From positions 1 through 6,488 of the forward strand of contig DDJH01000158.1 in assembly GCA_002338895.1 (NCBI GenBank): a stretch of DNA of 6,488 bases. The letters are read 5' to 3'. The notes below the pieces were generated by a model, which was not told where the DNA came from, ran no database searches, and was given only the letters and a program-made list of their open reading frames with translations. This stretch comes from Lentisphaeria bacterium UBA1829 (GTDB taxonomy: Bacteria; Verrucomicrobiota; Lentisphaeria; Victivallales; UBA1829). Numbering within the stretch: position 1 is the stretch's first letter; the number at the start of each line of letters is the position of its first letter. The position numbers and the translations under genes are program-made. Shown here in pieces: positions 5,073-6,488 of the stretch.

Positions 5073-6407
5073 ATGATGAAGTGGAAATTGTGCATGCTGC
5101 TGTGTCTGGCCGGCGGAGTCCTGTTTGCGGAGGGTGAGGCTCCTCAGCCGGAATCCGTGGTCGCCGCCGCAACCGCCGCAGAAGCCATGTTCACGGTCAA
5201 CAACCTCTGGATGCTGATCGGAACGTTCCTGGTGTTCATGATGCATCTGGGATTCGCCCTGCTGGAGACCGGTCTCACACGGGCGAAAAACTGTGTGAAC
5301 ATTCTCTGCAAAAACCTTGTGACTCCCTGCATCGGCGTTCTGACCTTTCTGGTGATCGGTTTCGGATTGATGTATCCGGGCGATTCCTGGCTGATCAACG
5401 GGGTGCTCGGATTTGCCGGCTCCGGACTTGACTGCCCCGCAGGGGATGCCGGACTGATCGGGTACAACGGCGGACGGTACACTTACTGGACAGACTTTAT
5501 CTTCCAGGCCATGTTCGCGGCGACCGCGGTGACGATCGTCTCCGGTGCCGTCGCAGGACGAATCCGTCTGAGTGCCTATCTGCTCTTTGCGCTCTTCTAC
5601 GCGGCGCTGGTTTATCCGATTGTCGGATCCTGGGGATGGGGCGGCGGATGGCTCGCTTCGCTGAACTTCCATGACCTCGCAGGTTCGACCTTCGTTCACT
5701 CGGTCGGCGGATGGGCTGCTCTGGCCGGCGTGATGATCCTCGGTCCCCGGACTGGAAAGTTCGTCGGCGGTGTCTCCCGCCCGATTATGGCGCATAACAT
5801 GCCGCTGGCGACGATCGGTGTGTTCCTGCTCTGGTTCGGATGGTTCGGATTCAACGGCGCCTCGGCGTTCAGCGCGGATCCGTATCTGGTCTCCTACATC
5901 ATCGTCACGACGACTCTTGCCGCCTGTGCCGGGTGCATGACCGCAATGTTCACCTCCTGGACGATCCAGAAGAAGCCGGACCTTTCGATGATGCTCAACG
6001 GCGTCCTCGCAGGACTGGTTGCCATCACGGCGGGTGCGGACTGCGTCAGCATCAGCTCCTCGATCCTGATCGGCGCCCTCGGCGGTGTGATTGTGGTGCT
6101 CGGTGTGTATCTCTTCGATCGGCTCTATCTGGACGACCCGGTCGGTGCGCTCTCGGTTCATCTGGTCAACGGTGTCTGGGGAACCCTGGCGGTCGGAATC
6201 TTCAGTCCCGACTTCAAGTTCCTGCCGCAGCTCGCCGGAGTGGTGGCGGTCGGTGTGGCCTCCTTCCTCTGCGCATCGGTGATCTTCCTGCTGATCAAGC
6301 GCTTCTGGGGACTCCGGACCACGGAAGAGGAGGAAATCCGCGGCCTCGACCTCAGCGAACACGGTATGGAAGCGTATGGAGGTTTCCAGATCTTCCAGAA
6401 CGAATAA
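5073..6407 (+). CDS. amtB: Ammonium transporter AmtB
   Basis: Inner-membrane trimeric ammonium channel of the Amt/Rh family, 444 residues. Residues 1-19 look like a cleavable signal peptide (FA-E cut), as in E. coli AmtB, followed by a short periplasmic segment and about 11 membrane helices from residue 45. Matched to E. coli by motif, the twin pore histidines H168/H318 are H209 and H363. The Phe gate F107/F215 is F144 and F260, the recruitment-site W148 and S219 are W189 and S264, and D160 is D201. The cytoplasmic tail GLRTTEEEEIRGLDLSEHG (413-431) resembles the conserved C-terminal region that contacts GlnK, and extends a few residues further, ending in FQIFQNE. AAAGGAG (5056-5062) lies 10 nt before the first of two adjacent ATG codons, so 5073 is preferred over 5076. 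Co-transcribed with the PII gene from the sigma-54 promoter. All key pore residues are intact. Confidence 0.97.
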   Translation: MMKWKLCMLLCLAGGVLFAEGEAPQPESVVAAATAAEAMFTVNNLWMLIGTFLVFMMHLGFALLETGLTRAKNCVNILCKNLVTPCIGVLTFLVIGFGLMYPGDSWLINGVLGFAGSGLDCPAGDAGLIGYNGGRYTYWTDFIFQAMFAATAVTIVSGAVAGRIRLSAYLLFALFYAALVYPIVGSWGWGGGWLASLNFHDLAGSTFVHSVGGWAALAGVMILGPRTGKFVGGVSRPIMAHNMPLATIGVFLLWFGWFGFNGASAFSADPYLVSYIIVTTTLAACAGCMTAMFTSWTIQKKPDLSMMLNGVLAGLVAITAGADCVSISSSILIGALGGVIVVLGVYLFDRLYLDDPVGALSVHLVNGVWGTLAVGIFSPDFKFLPQLAGVVAVGVASFLCASVIFLLIKRFWGLRTTEEEEIRGLDLSEHGMEAYGGFQIFQNE

Positions 6408-6417
6408 CAACCCTCTC

Positions 6418-6458
6418 GTTTCCGGAATCGGAGTGCTCCTCCGGTTCCGGAAACTTTT
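6418..6458 (+). terminator. Terminator hairpin of the PII-amtB operon
   Basis: The stem GTTTCCGGAA (6418-6427) pairs perfectly with TTCCGGAAAC (6445-6454). After one T-G wobble, CGGAG (6429-6433) pairs with CTCCG (6439-6443) around a 5-nt loop, giving 16 stacked pairs. Only four T residues follow (6455-6458), a short run for an intrinsic terminator. The hairpin begins 11 nt after the amtB stop codon. Confidence 0.75.
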
Positions 6459-6472
6459 CCGGCTTCGGCCGG
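6459..6472 (+). other. Second small hairpin with a UUCG tetraloop
   Basis: CCGGC-TTCG-GCCGG forms a perfect 5-bp stem with the extra-stable C(UUCG)G loop, directly after the T-run of the preceding hairpin. No T-run follows. It may back up termination or protect the 3' end of the message; this is inference. Confidence 0.5.
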
Positions 6473-6488
6473 ATTGCCTGTTCTCTTC

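Noticed and set aside
4692..6410. A 572-codon open frame on the minus strand, opposite the PII gene and amtB.
   Set aside because: Same shadow effect: rich in Asp, His, Glu, Gln and Arg, no domain, and it covers two well-supported genes and part of their leader.
1..6488. Searched by eye for CRISPR repeats, tRNA or rRNA genes, insertion-sequence ends, transposases, toxin-antitoxin pairs and phage genes.
   Set aside because: None seen; all sizeable open stretches are accounted for by the five genes and their control regions.

Overview
The window reads as an ordinary chromosomal housekeeping segment of a diderm (Gram-negative-type) bacterium, with GC in the mid-50s by eye. Diderm organisation is suggested by a type II lipoprotein signal, a YajC/SecDF module and a sigma-54 promoter. 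The fused SecD-SecF, and the PII type lacking the usual modified tyrosine, would fit the Planctomycetes-Verrucomicrobia-Lentisphaerae group (for example a Victivallis-like Lentisphaerota). That placement is a guess from general resemblance, not from a search.

Layout, left to right. Positions 1-653 (minus strand) hold the first 217 residues of a DUF362-family protein that runs off the left edge. A strong minus-strand terminator hairpin (677-712) separates it from the yajC-secDF operon (740-3744, minus strand). The operon's two genes overlap by an ATGA, and a sigma-70-like promoter lies at 3787-3814. Another minus-strand terminator (3871-3902) ends a small monocistronic lipoprotein gene of unknown function (3947-4381), which has its own promoter (4421-4448). 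A 331-bp divergent control region (4382-4712) then leads into a plus-strand nitrogen operon: a PII signalling protein (4713-5054) and an AmtB ammonium channel (5073-6407). This operon ends in a long hairpin with a short T-run (6418-6458), followed by a small UUCG-loop hairpin.

How the genes work together. YajC and SecDF are accessory membrane subunits of the Sec translocase; SecDF uses the proton gradient to help pull exported proteins across. The PII-AmtB pair is the standard ammonium uptake and feedback pair: PII binds ATP/ADP and 2-oxoglutarate and plugs the AmtB pore when nitrogen is plentiful. A near-perfect sigma-54 promoter at 4639-4655 makes nitrogen-responsive transcription likely, with possible activator-binding dyads upstream.

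I found no mobile element, CRISPR array, RNA gene, phage gene or clear undescribed multi-gene system. The points most worth a second look are the control region of the PII-amtB operon, the missing Tyr51 in PII, and a terminator placed only 23 nt before the DUF362 start codon.
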